64,000 nt of DNA from Lachnospiraceae bacterium (lineage in GTDB: Bacteria > Bacillota > Clostridia > Lachnospirales > Lachnospiraceae), in NCBI GenBank assembly GCA_014799465.1, contig JAAVHZ010000008.1, positions 38,469 through 102,468 on the forward strand, read 5' to 3'. The notes beneath the pieces are model-generated. The model was not told the DNA's origin and did no database searches. It was given only the letters and a program-made list of their open reading frames with translations. Both the position numbers and the translations under genes were made by a program. Positions 18,613 through 28,084 of this stretch are shown piece after piece (the first letter of the stretch is position 1; each line of letters starts with the position of its first letter).

Positions 18613-18655
18613 TTAATTCAAGTGGTGAAAAGTGGGTAAAAGTGGATGGATGTGG
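18601..18655 (+). promoter_or_regulatory. MraZ operator: phased GTGG repeats
   Basis: GTGG occurs at 18622, 18632, 18642 and 18652, exactly 10 bases apart, within AAGTGG-type repeats. Another copy sits at 18601, 21 bases earlier, inside the promoter. MraZ is known to bind short G-rich direct repeats spaced by one helical turn upstream of its own gene, so this is most likely its autoregulatory site. Confidence 0.75.
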
Positions 18656-18691
18656 TAAGGATATCCACTTTACTGAGAGAAGGTGACTGTT

Positions 18692-19123
18692 ATGTTCATG
18701 GGAGAATACAATCACACAATTGATACGAAGGGAAGACTTATTGTACCTGCAAAGTTCAGAGAATCCTTAGGAGATGAATTTGTAGTTACAAGAGGACTGG
18801 ATGAGTGCTTATTTGTATTTCCCAATGAAGGATGGAAAGTCTTTGAAGAAAAACTCAGTAACCTGCCTGTAGCTAACAAAAATGCCAGAAGATTTGCCAG
18901 GTTTTTCCTGTCCGGTGCGGCTACAGTGGAGCTGGACAAGCAGGGAAGGATAAATATACCAAATAATCTGCGTGAATATGGCGGACTGGAAAAAGAAGTG
19001 GTGCTGATTGGTGTTGCCAACAGAGTGGAAATCTGGAGCAAAGACAGATGGGAAGCAAGTGCAGTTATGGAAGATATGGACGAGATTGCAGAAAATATGG
19101 ACGAGCTGGGATTATCCATCTGA
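18692..19123 (+). CDS. mraZ: Transcriptional regulator MraZ
   Basis: AbrB-like DNA-binding protein that controls the dcw operon and forms ring oligomers. Two copies of the SpoVT/AbrB-like half are visible, each with the (D-K-Q/T-K)GR(I/L) signature: [13 protein letters not shown] near 12 and [15 protein letters not shown] near 86. An in-frame GTG at 18683 is possible, but the ATG at 18692 gives the standard [11 protein letters not shown] start and 143 residues. Confidence 0.96.
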   Translation: MFMGEYNHTIDTKGRLIVPAKFRESLGDEFVVTRGLDECLFVFPNEGWKVFEEKLSNLPVANKNARRFARFFLSGAATVELDKQGRINIPNNLREYGGLEKEVVLIGVANRVEIWSKDRWEASAVMEDMDEIAENMDELGLSI

Positions 19124-19149
19124 TAATGTTTTGAAAGGAAGAATTGCAA

Positions 19150-20091
19150 ATGGAATTTAACCATAAATCCGTATTGCCGGAGGAGACAATAGATAATATG
19201 AATATAAAACCCGGTGGGATTTATGTAGACGGAACATTAGGCGGAGGAGGGCACTCTTACAGGATACTTAAAAAACTTAGCGGAAAAGGCAGACTTATAG
19301 GAATAGATCAGGATTCAGATGCTATTTGTGCAGCAACAGAGAGACTTAAGGAATTTGGAGATATGGTTACGATAGTAAGGGACAATTACCATAATATCTC
19401 AAATGTACTTAATAGTCTTGGGATAAACAGCGTAGATGGAATACTTCTTGATTTAGGAGTATCCTCTTTTCAGTTAGATACGATTGGGAGAGGGTTCAGC
19501 TATAAGGAAGATTGCCCACTTGATATGCGGATGGATGACAGAAATGAAATAACAGCAGAAGATATAGTTAATGATTATGAAGAAATGGAACTATACCGTA
19601 TTATTAAAGAATACGGAGAGGACAAGTTTGCAAAAAACATTGCAAAACATATTGTAGCCGCAAGAAAAAAACAGAGGATAACTTCAACAGGTCAGTTATC
19701 TGATATCATAAAATCTGCAATACCGATGAAAGTACGTGCATCAGGAGGACATCCGGCAAAAAAGACGTTTCAGGCTATAAGGATAGAGCTGAACAGAGAA
19801 TTGGATGTGCTGGAAGATTCTATAGATACGATGATAGATTTACTAAATGACAGAGGAAGGTTATGTATTATTACATTCCATTCACTTGAAGACAGAATAG
19901 TAAAGAACGGATTCAGGAAGAATGAAAATCCTTGTATATGCCCACCGGATTTTCCGGTATGCGTATGCGGAAAAAAAGCAAAAGGAAAGGTTATAACGAG
20001 AAAACCGATAGTTCCGTCAGAAGAGGAACTGGAAGATAATAAGAGAGCAAAAAGCTCAAAATTAAGAGTATTTGAAAGAATTATATATTAG
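19150..20091 (+). CDS. rsmH: 16S rRNA m4C1402 methyltransferase RsmH
   Basis: SAM-dependent methyltransferase acting on N4 of C1402 in 16S rRNA. Signatures: [10 protein letters not shown] at the start, the SAM loop [11 protein letters not shown] near 28, [12 protein letters not shown] near 98, the conserved RGFSY-LDMRMD segment, and [12 protein letters not shown] near 238. A TTG two codons earlier is in frame, but ATG 19150 after GGAAG gives the normal N-terminus (313 residues). Standard position after mraZ. Confidence 0.96.
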   Translation: MEFNHKSVLPEETIDNMNIKPGGIYVDGTLGGGGHSYRILKKLSGKGRLIGIDQDSDAICAATERLKEFGDMVTIVRDNYHNISNVLNSLGINSVDGILLDLGVSSFQLDTIGRGFSYKEDCPLDMRMDDRNEITAEDIVNDYEEMELYRIIKEYGEDKFAKNIAKHIVAARKKQRITSTGQLSDIIKSAIPMKVRASGGHPAKKTFQAIRIELNRELDVLEDSIDTMIDLLNDRGRLCIITFHSLEDRIVKNGFRKNENPCICPPDFPVCVCGKKAKGKVITRKPIVPSEEELEDNKRAKSSKLRVFERIIY

Positions 20092-20109
20092 AGAAGAAGG
20101 TAAAGACAG

Positions 20110-20580
20110 ATGGAAAAGAAGAGAGCAACAGTAAGGTATATTTCGGGAAATACTGCAAGACAGCTTCAGGCTGTACCTGAGCGTAAAAGAAGGGAAAGAC
20201 AGGAAAAACAGAAAAAGGAGCTTAGCCAGAGTGTAAAGAAGAATAGGGAAAAAGCTTTACAGATGAGCATGGGCTATGTGTTGTTTCTGGCAGCAGTAAC
20301 CATAACAGTAGTGGTTGTATGTTTTAATTATTTAAAACTTCATGCAGATATTTCAGCAACCACTTCTAATATTACAAATCTTACATCTTCAATAGATACG
20401 CTTACTGCACAGAATGATGCACTTGACTATAGTATAAACAGTTATACAGATGTAAATTATATTGTAAGGGTAGCCGTAGAAGAATTGGGTATGGTACAGG
20501 CATCTAAAGATCAGGTGTCATATTATAAAAGTACCGAGAGTGAGTTTATGAAGCAGTTTACCGATGTTCCGGAGGAATAA
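20110..20580 (+). CDS. ftsL: FtsL/DivIC-like cell-division protein
   Basis: Small bitopic protein of 156 residues: basic cytoplasmic part (1-54, many Arg/Lys), a membrane helix (about 56-76) and an extracytoplasmic coiled coil (about 80-120, TSSIDTLTAQNDAL), ending with the VRVAVEELGM-like segment common to FtsL/DivIC. It joins the FtsQ-FtsL-FtsB type complex that activates septal wall synthesis. Sequence conservation is low in this family, so the call rests on position between rsmH and the PBP gene plus topology. Confidence 0.85.
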   Translation: MEKKRATVRYISGNTARQLQAVPERKRRERQEKQKKELSQSVKKNREKALQMSMGYVLFLAAVTITVVVVCFNYLKLHADISATTSNITNLTSSIDTLTAQNDALDYSINSYTDVNYIVRVAVEELGMVQASKDQVSYYKSTESEFMKQFTDVPEE

Positions 20581-20608
20581 ATACGGTTTTGATATGGAGT
20601 AATCAGGT

Positions 20609-22666
20609 ATGAAGGTAAAGCATTTTAATAAAAAAATGAAAAAAAAGCTTTTATTTGTATTCGTAGTCCTTATGCTGATGCTGGCAGTCACAGTCGGTCA
20701 TATGTTTTATATTAATGTAGCAAAAGGTGATGATTATGGTCTTATTGTATTGTCACAGCAGGATGAGACTTCAACTGTAATACCATATAAACGTGGAGAT
20801 ATTCTGGACAGGAATGGAAATATTCTTGCTACAAGTACAAAGGTATATAACCTTATACTTGACCCTAAAGTTATATTAAGCAAAAAGGAATATCTTGAGC
20901 CTACTGTTGATGCGGTTGCATCGTGTTTTGAAACGGACAGAAACGAATTGATAAATAAAATCAATGAAAAAAAAGACAGCAGATATGTTATATGGCTTAA
21001 GAAACTTACATTTGAACAGATAGAAGGCTTCCAGTCATTACAGGCTGATACTGAGAATAACCCTAATATTAAAGGAGTATGGTTTGAAGACGAATATGTA
21101 AGAAATTATCCTTATTCCACACTGGCGGCTGCAACTATCGGATATACAAACAGTGGTGACTCCGGTTCGTGGGGGATAGAAGAATATTATAATGATGTTC
21201 TGAATGGTGTAAATGGCAGGAAATATGGCTTTGTAAATGAAGATAACACCATGGAGACTATTATAAAGGGAGCAAAAGACGGCAATAATATTATATCTAC
21301 AATAGATATGAATATACAAAGTATTGTGGAGAAAAAAATACAGAGCTGGGTTGAACAGTACAATCCTGCAAATGTAGCGGTAATAGTAGCTGTTCCTGAT
21401 TCAGGAGAAATACTTGCTATGGCAAGCAGTAAGAATATATTTGATTTAAATAATGTAAGAGATTTATCAAGGTATTATACGCCGGAACAGATAGAAGCAA
21501 TGTCTGATGAAGAGACATTTAACAATTTAAATGCCATATGGAGAAATTATTGCATAAGTGATACATATGAGCCGGGTTCAACAGTAAAGCCGTTTACTGT
21601 TGCAGCAGCATTAGAAGAAGGAATGGTAAACAAGGAGCAGACATATATGTGTGATGGAGTACAGCAGGTTGGAGGATGGCCTATACATTGCCATAAACGT
21701 GCAGGACATGGGATTGTAAGTTTATCACAGTCAATAATGTATTCTTGTAATGATGCACTTATGCAGGTAGCGTTCGCACTTGGAAAGGAAAATTTCTGTG
21801 ATTATCAGTCAAAGTTTGGATTTGGACTTAAGACAGGAATAGATTTGGCGGGAGAAGTAAGTGCAGCAGGGCTTTTGTATACTGCTGACAATATGTCTGA
21901 TTCTTCGCTTGCTACAAATTCTTTTGGGCAGAACTTTAACGCTACTATGATACAAATGGTGGCAGGATTTTCATCACTTATAAATGGAGGAAATTATTAC
22001 CGTCCTCATGTGGTGAAACAGATAGTGAATTCTGATGGAGCTGTAGTGGAAAATAAGGGAAAAGATGTTATTAAACAGATAGTTACTAAAGAAACATCAG
22101 ATTTTCTTAAAAATTCATTGAGAGAAACTGTAATATCCGGAACAGCAGGTGCTGCTGCAGTACCGGGATATGAGATAGCAGGTAAAACCGGTACGGCACA
22201 GATAAACGGAAGAAGAGATGAGGATGTATATATTTTGTCATTTATGGGATATGCACCATATGATGACCCGGAAGTACTCTGTTATGTGCTGGTGGATGAG
22301 CCGCAGGTGCCGGATCCGTCCAGCAGTTCATATGCTTCAAGGCTGTTCAGTGAAATAATGACGGAAGTACTGCCTTATATGGATATCTTCCCAACTATTG
22401 ATTCAGAGATACAGCCGCAGCAACCGGAAACACCTGATGATAATACTCAGGATACATCTTCACAGCCGGATGACCAAACACAGCCGGATGACCAAACACA
22501 GCCGGATGACCAGACACCGTCGGATAATCAGACACCATCGGATGACCAGACACCACCTGAAACAACTGGACCAGACATATCAGATGAAAGTTATGAAGGA
22601 CCTTTGTATGGACAGCCGGAAGCAGGAGCGGATATTATGCAGCCTGAAATGACTGCATCACCTTAA
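20609..22666 (+). CDS. ftsI: Division-type class B penicillin-binding protein with repetitive acidic tail
   Basis: D,D-transpeptidase that crosslinks septal peptidoglycan. Layout: membrane helix (about 14-36), PBP dimerisation domain with KRGDILDRNG near 61, and the transpeptidase with S-T-V-K at 324-327, S-C-N at 379-381 and KTG at 526-528. There are no PASTA domains. After about residue 600 the protein ends in a Gln/Pro/Asp-rich tail made from 18-base repeats. The start ATG has only a weak GGAG upstream. The order (ftsL-PBP-PBP-mraY) is usual in this group; which PBP serves vegetative division is inferred from order. Confidence 0.92.
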   Translation: MKVKHFNKKMKKKLLFVFVVLMLMLAVTVGHMFYINVAKGDDYGLIVLSQQDETSTVIPYKRGDILDRNGNILATSTKVYNLILDPKVILSKKEYLEPTVDAVASCFETDRNELINKINEKKDSRYVIWLKKLTFEQIEGFQSLQADTENNPNIKGVWFEDEYVRNYPYSTLAAATIGYTNSGDSGSWGIEEYYNDVLNGVNGRKYGFVNEDNTMETIIKGAKDGNNIISTIDMNIQSIVEKKIQSWVEQYNPANVAVIVAVPDSGEILAMASSKNIFDLNNVRDLSRYYTPEQIEAMSDEETFNNLNAIWRNYCISDTYEPGSTVKPFTVAAALEEGMVNKEQTYMCDGVQQVGGWPIHCHKRAGHGIVSLSQSIMYSCNDALMQVAFALGKENFCDYQSKFGFGLKTGIDLAGEVSAAGLLYTADNMSDSSLATNSFGQNFNATMIQMVAGFSSLINGGNYYRPHVVKQIVNSDGAVVENKGKDVIKQIVTKETSDFLKNSLRETVISGTAGAAAVPGYEIAGKTGTAQINGRRDEDVYILSFMGYAPYDDPEVLCYVLVDEPQVPDPSSSSYASRLFSEIMTEVLPYMDIFPTIDSEIQPQQPETPDDNTQDTSSQPDDQTQPDDQTQPDDQTPSDNQTPSDDQTPPETTGPDISDESYEGPLYGQPEAGADIMQPEMTASP
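22463..22552 (+). repeat. Five tandem 18-bp units in the PBP tail
   Basis: Units of CAGCCGGATGACCAAACA type: three near-exact copies (22463-22516) and two diverged ones (22517-22552). They encode QPDDQT, QPDDQT, QPDDQT, PSDNQT and PSDDQT. Copy number is likely to vary between strains. Confidence 0.85.
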
Positions 22667-22688
22667 AGGCATATATACGAATATAACA

Positions 22689-22739
22689 TAACCTCATGAA
22701 AGTACGCATATATTAATGATAATGGCTTTTGTGAGGTTA
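22689..22739 (+). promoter_or_regulatory. Hairpin that could mask the ribosome site of the second PBP gene
   Basis: A 14-base stem pairs 22689-22702 with 22726-22739 (12 Watson-Crick and 2 G-U pairs) around a 23-base loop. The right arm contains the GAGGT (22733-22737) spaced eight bases before TTG 22746. No T run follows, so termination is unlikely. Confidence 0.5.
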
Positions 22740-22745
22740 CTTATA

Positions 22746-24479
22746 TTGAATATAAAAACATTTAGCAGAAAAAAGATAGTTATATTTACTGCTGCCATTG
22801 TGATTGTATCATTTATCCTTATGATAAGGCTTGTATATCTTATGATATTCCGCTCAGAATATTATGCAGACAGAGCTGATGAGGTACAGGAAAGAGAAAG
22901 ATATGTTAAAGCGGCAAGGGGAGAGATACTGGATGCTAACGGAGTAGTAATAGCAGCAAATAAGACTGTATGCACTATTTCAGTTATACACAGCCAGATA
23001 GAGGATAAAGAACATGTTATAAATGTGTTGTCAAAGGAACTGGAGATGGACAGCGAAAAAGTAACAAAACTTGTGGAAAAAATCAGTGTGAGGGAGAAAA
23101 TAAAGTCAAATGTACCCAAAGAAACCGGTGACAAAATAAGAGAATACAATCTTGCAGGAGTAAAGGTAGATGAAGATTTTAAAAGATACTATCCATATGG
23201 AGAACTTGCTTCAAAAGTGCTTGGATTCACGGGGGCAGATAATCAGGGGATAGTGGGGCTTGAAGTGGAGTATGAAAAGTATCTCAAAGGGAAAGACGGA
23301 ATGATACTTACGGTTACTGATGCAAGAGGGATAGAGCTCGAGAATGTGGCAGAAAAGAGGGTTGAATCTGTACAGGGTGGTACACTTAAAACCAGTATAG
23401 ATGTTAATATACAGAAGTATGCACAGCAGGCTGCAAAAAAGGCACTTATTGCAAAATCAGCAAACTATGTATCTATTATAGTTATGAATCCCCAAAATGG
23501 AGAAATTATGGCGATGGCAAACGTTCCTGAATATGACTTAAACTCTCCATATGAACTGAATACAACTGATGAAGAAAGTGCAGGGCTGAGTAAGCAGGAT
23601 TTGCTTAATAGAATGTGGAGGAACCAAAGTATAAATGATACATATGAGCCGGGTTCTACATTTAAGGTTATAACTGCAACAGCAGGTCTTGAAACGGGAG
23701 AAGTGACAACGGAAAGTAATTTTTCGTGTCCGGGATTTAAAATAGTAGAAGATAGAAGGATAAGATGCCATAAAACAACAGGGCATGGTGCGGAAACATT
23801 TGTGGATGCAACGAAAAATTCATGTAATCCCGTATTTATAGAAGTAGGTTTAAGAGTAGGAGTTGACAGATTTTATGACTATCTTGGCAAATTAGGAATA
23901 CTGTCAAAGACTGGAGTAGATCTTCCGGGTGAGGCATCTACGATTATTCATAAAAAGGAAAACGTAGGTCAGGTGGAATTGGCGACCATGTCTTTCGGGC
24001 AGTCTTTTCAGATAACACCGCTTCAGCTTTTAAGAGCCGTAAGTTCTGTTGTAAATGGAGGTACACTGATAACACCGCATTTTGGTGTTGAAGTTCTGGA
24101 TGGAGATGGCAATACAGTCAAAACTTTTGAATATGATACTAAGCCCAGTACAATAAGCAATGATACATGCGAAAAAATGAAGTATATGCTTGAGCAGGTA
24201 GTTGCAACAGGCGGTGGAAAGAATGCCGTTATTGAAGGTTACAGAATAGGCGGAAAGACGGCTACATCTCAGAAACTTCCAAGAAATTCGGGAAGATATA
24301 TATCATCATTTATAGGATTTGCACCGGCGGATAATCCGCAAATTATAGCAATATGTATAATAGATGAGCCTGTTGGAATATATTATGGAGGAACTATTGC
24401 GGCACCTGTTATAAAGGAATTATATGAAAATATACTTCCATATCTTAATATTGAAAAAACAGGTACAGAAAGTGATTGA
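22746..24479 (+). CDS. Second class B penicillin-binding protein (SpoVD/FtsI-like)
   Basis: Transpeptidase paralogous to the preceding gene. It has an N-terminal membrane helix, a dimerisation domain with ARGEILDANG, then S-T-F-K near 304-307 (in YEPGSTFK), S-C-N near 368 and a third motif reading KTA (GGKTATSQ) where KTG is usual. No PASTA repeat, unlike Bacillus SpoVD. I chose TTG 22746 (577 residues) because GAGGT precedes it; ATGs at 22716 and 22722 lie in the loop of a hairpin and have no ribosome site. A sporulation role is possible but not shown by sequence. Confidence 0.88.
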   Translation: MNIKTFSRKKIVIFTAAIVIVSFILMIRLVYLMIFRSEYYADRADEVQERERYVKAARGEILDANGVVIAANKTVCTISVIHSQIEDKEHVINVLSKELEMDSEKVTKLVEKISVREKIKSNVPKETGDKIREYNLAGVKVDEDFKRYYPYGELASKVLGFTGADNQGIVGLEVEYEKYLKGKDGMILTVTDARGIELENVAEKRVESVQGGTLKTSIDVNIQKYAQQAAKKALIAKSANYVSIIVMNPQNGEIMAMANVPEYDLNSPYELNTTDEESAGLSKQDLLNRMWRNQSINDTYEPGSTFKVITATAGLETGEVTTESNFSCPGFKIVEDRRIRCHKTTGHGAETFVDATKNSCNPVFIEVGLRVGVDRFYDYLGKLGILSKTGVDLPGEASTIIHKKENVGQVELATMSFGQSFQITPLQLLRAVSSVVNGGTLITPHFGVEVLDGDGNTVKTFEYDTKPSTISNDTCEKMKYMLEQVVATGGGKNAVIEGYRIGGKTATSQKLPRNSGRYISSFIGFAPADNPQIIAICIIDEPVGIYYGGTIAAPVIKELYENILPYLNIEKTGTESD

Positions 24480-24562
24480 TAATTAAAATAAATAATATTA
24501 TACTTTTACTTGTATATAAGATAAAAGCTGATTATGACGGCTATAGCAAATTGGAGGAAATT

Positions 24563-25531
24563 ATGGAGACAAAAATGATAATTTCAGTATTGGTATCTTT
24601 TGCAGTCAGTGTTATTCTGTGTCCGATAGTGATACCATTCCTGAAAAGACTGAAATTTGGACAGTATGTAAGAGAAGAAGGACCTAAGGAACATCTTAAA
24701 AAGTCAGGAACTCCGACTATGGGTGGTCTTATAATTTTGACAAGTGTGGTGGTTACATCATTACTTTTTGTAATGGAATACCGTAACATTATTCCGATCT
24801 TGTTCATGACTTTAGGATTTGGAATGATAGGATTTCTGGATGATTATATAAAGGTGGTAATGAAACGTTCGCTTGGATTAAAGCCATGGCAGAAGTTAGT
24901 GCTGCAATTTATTGTTACGGCAGTATTTGCATTCTATCTTATAGAATATACAGACGTTGGAACAGGTATGCTTATTCCGTTTACGGGCGGATTTGAAAAT
25001 GGGCTTTACCTTAATATAGGATGGCTTTTTGTACCGATGCTGTTTTTTGTTGTACTTGGAACTGTAAATGGAGCTAATTTTACTGATGGGCTGGATGGTC
25101 TTGCTTCAGGAGTTACGGTTATAATAGCAGTATTTTTTACTGTTATAAGTATGGTGACTGGAAGCGGCATAGAGACTATTACGGGAGCTGTATCAGGAAG
25201 TCTGTTGGGATTTCTTTTGTTCAATGTATATCCTGCAAGAGTGTTTATGGGAGATACCGGTTCTCTGGCACTTGGCGGATTTGTGGCATCGGCAGCGTAT
25301 ATGATGAATATGCCTATATTTATACTTATAATTGCATTTATATACTTGATAGAAGTATTGTCAGTAATGATTCAGGTTACTTATTTCAAACTGACGGGAG
25401 GAAAGAGGATATTTAAGATGGCACCCATACACCATCATTTTGAATTGTGTGGCTGGTCTGAGACCAGAGTAGTGACTGTATTTACAGCTATTACGGCAAT
25501 ATTATGTCTGGTAGCTTATCTTGCATTGTAA
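24563..25531 (+). CDS. mraY: Phospho-N-acetylmuramoyl-pentapeptide transferase MraY
   Basis: Ten-helix membrane enzyme that makes lipid I from UDP-MurNAc-pentapeptide and undecaprenyl phosphate. Signatures are GPKEHLKKSGTPTMGG, FLDDYIKV (catalytic D-D pair), NGANFTDGLDGLA, FMGDTGSLALGG and the MAPIHHHFEL loop. GGAGG at 24553-24557 supports ATG 24563 and the usual length of 322 residues. In-frame sequence from 24476 lacks a ribosome site. Confidence 0.97.
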   Translation: METKMIISVLVSFAVSVILCPIVIPFLKRLKFGQYVREEGPKEHLKKSGTPTMGGLIILTSVVVTSLLFVMEYRNIIPILFMTLGFGMIGFLDDYIKVVMKRSLGLKPWQKLVLQFIVTAVFAFYLIEYTDVGTGMLIPFTGGFENGLYLNIGWLFVPMLFFVVLGTVNGANFTDGLDGLASGVTVIIAVFFTVISMVTGSGIETITGAVSGSLLGFLLFNVYPARVFMGDTGSLALGGFVASAAYMMNMPIFILIIAFIYLIEVLSVMIQVTYFKLTGGKRIFKMAPIHHHFELCGWSETRVVTVFTAITAILCLVAYLAL

Positions 25532-25574
25532 TATATTATTCTACAATTTTGTATGGAAAGGCTTGGGAAAAGTA

Positions 25575-26942
25575 ATGGAATTTACAAAACGTGATTTTAA
25601 AGGTAAAAAAGTATTGGTTGCAGGCTCGGGAATCAGTGGAATCGGAGCAGCAAAAATGTTGAGCCGGTGTAATGCTGTTATTACGCTGTATGATGGAAAT
25701 GCATCATTAAAGGAAGAAGATATAAAGAAGAAGCTTGATGGAATAGATGTTAAGATAGTTCTTGGGGAACTTAAGGATGATGTAATAGCTGATAATGAAA
25801 TTATGATAATAAGTCCGGGAATACCGATAGATGCACCGTTTGTCAATAGAGTAAGAGAGGCAGGTGTGACGATATGGGGTGAGATAGAACTTGCATATCG
25901 GAATTCATTTGGAAAGCTTGCAGCGATTACGGGAACAAACGGAAAGACAACAACAACCTCTCTTGTGGGAGAAATAATGAAAAATACATATAATGATGTA
26001 TATGTGGTTGGAAATATTGGAACATCATATGCAGATGTAGCACTTGATACTACTGAAGATACGGTATCTGTAGCAGAAATAAGCAGCTTTCAGCTTGAAT
26101 CAATAGAAAACTTCAGACCTGACGTGTCAGCAATACTGAATATCACACCGGATCATCTTAACAGGCATTATACAATGGAAAACTATACTGCAGTTAAGAT
26201 GAGTATTGCCTCGAATCAGGATAAACAGCAGATATGTGTACTAAATTATGAAGATAAAATATTAGCAGAAGAAAGTAAGAAACTGCCTGCCAGAGTTATA
26301 TTTTATAGCAGCAAATCAGATCTTGAAGAAGGTGTATGCCTTGCCGGCGATAATATAGTACTTCGCCTTGAAGGGAAGGAGCATCTTGTATGCGGAGTCC
26401 ACGATATGAAGCTGGTTGGAATACATAATGTTGAAAATGTGATGGCGGCAGCTGCCATATCATATTTTATGGGTTCTGATATAGAAACAATACGCAAAAC
26501 AATAAAAGATTTTAATGCAGTAGAACATAGAATAGAATATGTAACAGAGAAGAACGGAGTTATATATTATAATGATTCTAAAGGAACAAATACGGATGCA
26601 TCAATAAAAGCGATAGAGGCAATGTCAAGACCTACTGTACTTATTGCAGGAGGATATGACAAAGGCAGTGAATTTGATGATTGGATTGAAAAGTTTGACG
26701 GAACAGTCAAACAGGTAATATTAATCGGAGCTACAAAGCAAAAGATTGCCGCTGCAGCACACAGACATGGATATGAAAATGTTGTTATGGCAGACAGTCT
26801 TGCAGAAGCGGTAAATCTTTCTTCGCAATATGCTGATAAGGGTGATGCAGTTTTGTTATCACCTGCATGTGCAAGCTGGGATATGTTTAAGAGCTATGAG
26901 GAAAGAGGAAGAATGTTTAAGGAATTAATCAGTAATCTTTAG
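25575..26942 (+). CDS. murD: UDP-N-acetylmuramoylalanine-D-glutamate ligase
   Basis: Cytosolic ligase adding D-glutamate to UDP-MurNAc-L-Ala with ATP. Three Mur-ligase domains: the N-terminal Rossmann part (VAGSGISGIGAA), the ATP site ITGTNGKTTTTSL near 117, the SSFQLE loop with NITPDHLNRH, and the C-terminal domain with YYNDSKGTNTDA and LSPACASWDMF. ATG 25575 matches the family N-terminus (455 residues). The ribosome site is weak. Confidence 0.96.
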   Translation: MEFTKRDFKGKKVLVAGSGISGIGAAKMLSRCNAVITLYDGNASLKEEDIKKKLDGIDVKIVLGELKDDVIADNEIMIISPGIPIDAPFVNRVREAGVTIWGEIELAYRNSFGKLAAITGTNGKTTTTSLVGEIMKNTYNDVYVVGNIGTSYADVALDTTEDTVSVAEISSFQLESIENFRPDVSAILNITPDHLNRHYTMENYTAVKMSIASNQDKQQICVLNYEDKILAEESKKLPARVIFYSSKSDLEEGVCLAGDNIVLRLEGKEHLVCGVHDMKLVGIHNVENVMAAAAISYFMGSDIETIRKTIKDFNAVEHRIEYVTEKNGVIYYNDSKGTNTDASIKAIEAMSRPTVLIAGGYDKGSEFDDWIEKFDGTVKQVILIGATKQKIAAAAHRHGYENVVMADSLAEAVNLSSQYADKGDAVLLSPACASWDMFKSYEERGRMFKELISNL

Positions 26943-26953
26943 GGAGTGATCAG

Positions 26954-28084
26954 GTGAATAGAAAAAAAGTAAAGGCTACAAGTTATTTTGATTATAGTCT
27001 GTTATTCATAATAATCTTTCTTATTGGCTTTGGATTTGTAATGCTGTATAGTACCAGTTCATACAATGCACAGATAAAATTCGGTTCTTCAACTTATTAT
27101 CTGAAAAAGCAGATGTTAGCTACTGCATTAGGATTTGTGGCAATGTTTTTTGTTACTTTCGCAGATTATCACTGGCTTAGGAAGATAGCACCGCTTGCAT
27201 ATATAGGTTCGTTAGTTCTAATTTTGCTGGTAAGAACCCCTCTTGGAATGACTTTTAACGGAGCAAGAAGATGGATTGGAATAGGACCGTTTTCGTTTCA
27301 GCCGGCAGAGGCGGCAAAATTAGGACTTATAATTTTTATGGCATATTTTGTAGAGAGAAAGTCAAAAAGTATAAAAAATGTCAGTACTTATTTGGCGTTA
27401 ATGTTCTTTGTAGCGTTAGTGGCAGGAATGATATATATAATTACCCAGAATCTCAGTTCGGCGATAATTATAATGGGAATAGGAATAGTTATGCTTTTTG
27501 TGGCAAGCCCGAAGTATATACATTTTATAGTAACAGGATTGTTGGTTGGAGTCGGAGGTGCCCTTGTTCTGCTTTTAGAAGGAGTAGTACACAAGAGTTT
27601 CAGATTCCAAAGAATAGTAGTATGGCTCGAACCGGAAAAGTATCCGAAAGATGGAGGTTATCAGGTTCTTCAGGCGTTGTATGCCATAGGTTCAGGTGGA
27701 ATACTTGGAAAAGGTCTTGGTAATGGTATACAGAAACTGGGATTTGTTCCGGAAGCACAAAATGATATGATATTTACAATTATATGTGAAGAACTGGGAC
27801 TTGTGGGTGCATTGGCGTTAGTGGCATTGTTTGTATTTATGATATGGAGATTTATGATAATAGCCAATAATGCACCGGATTTATTCGGTTCAATGCTGGT
27901 AGTAGGTGTTCTGGCACATATTGCCATTCAGGTTGTTTTAAATATAGCAGTTGTAACTAATACAATACCAAATACAGGAGTTACATTACCGTTTATAAGT
28001 TATGGAGGAACCTCGGTACTGTTTCTTATGACAGAGATGGGAATTGCATTATCAGTATCAAGGAGAATCAGATATGAAGAGTAA
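26954..28084 (+). CDS. ftsW: SEDS-family peptidoglycan glycosyltransferase FtsW
   Basis: Ten-helix polymerase of the SEDS family working with a class B PBP at the septum (or in the spore cortex for SpoVE-type members). Signatures: GFVMLYSTSS, the FNGARRWIGIGPFSFQPAEAAKL loop, QPNLSSA-like TQNLSSAI, GGYQVLQALYAIGSGGILGKGLGNG and NTGVTLPFISYGGTS near the end. The GTG start has AGGGAG 9 bases upstream. Usual murG/murB genes do not follow; the next gene is ftsQ. Confidence 0.93.
   Translation: MNRKKVKATSYFDYSLLFIIIFLIGFGFVMLYSTSSYNAQIKFGSSTYYLKKQMLATALGFVAMFFVTFADYHWLRKIAPLAYIGSLVLILLVRTPLGMTFNGARRWIGIGPFSFQPAEAAKLGLIIFMAYFVERKSKSIKNVSTYLALMFFVALVAGMIYIITQNLSSAIIIMGIGIVMLFVASPKYIHFIVTGLLVGVGGALVLLLEGVVHKSFRFQRIVVWLEPEKYPKDGGYQVLQALYAIGSGGILGKGLGNGIQKLGFVPEAQNDMIFTIICEELGLVGALALVALFVFMIWRFMIIANNAPDLFGSMLVVGVLAHIAIQVVLNIAVVTNTIPNTGVTLPFISYGGTSVLFLMTEMGIALSVSRRIRYEE

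Noticed and set aside
18601..18655. CRISPR-like short repeat array
   Set aside because: The 10-bp periodic repeats are the MraZ operator; no CRISPR repeat-spacer pattern or cas gene is present in the window.
22398..22652. 84-codon frame with His/Arg-rich repeats
   Set aside because: It is the alternate-frame reading of the 18-bp repeats in the PBP tail.
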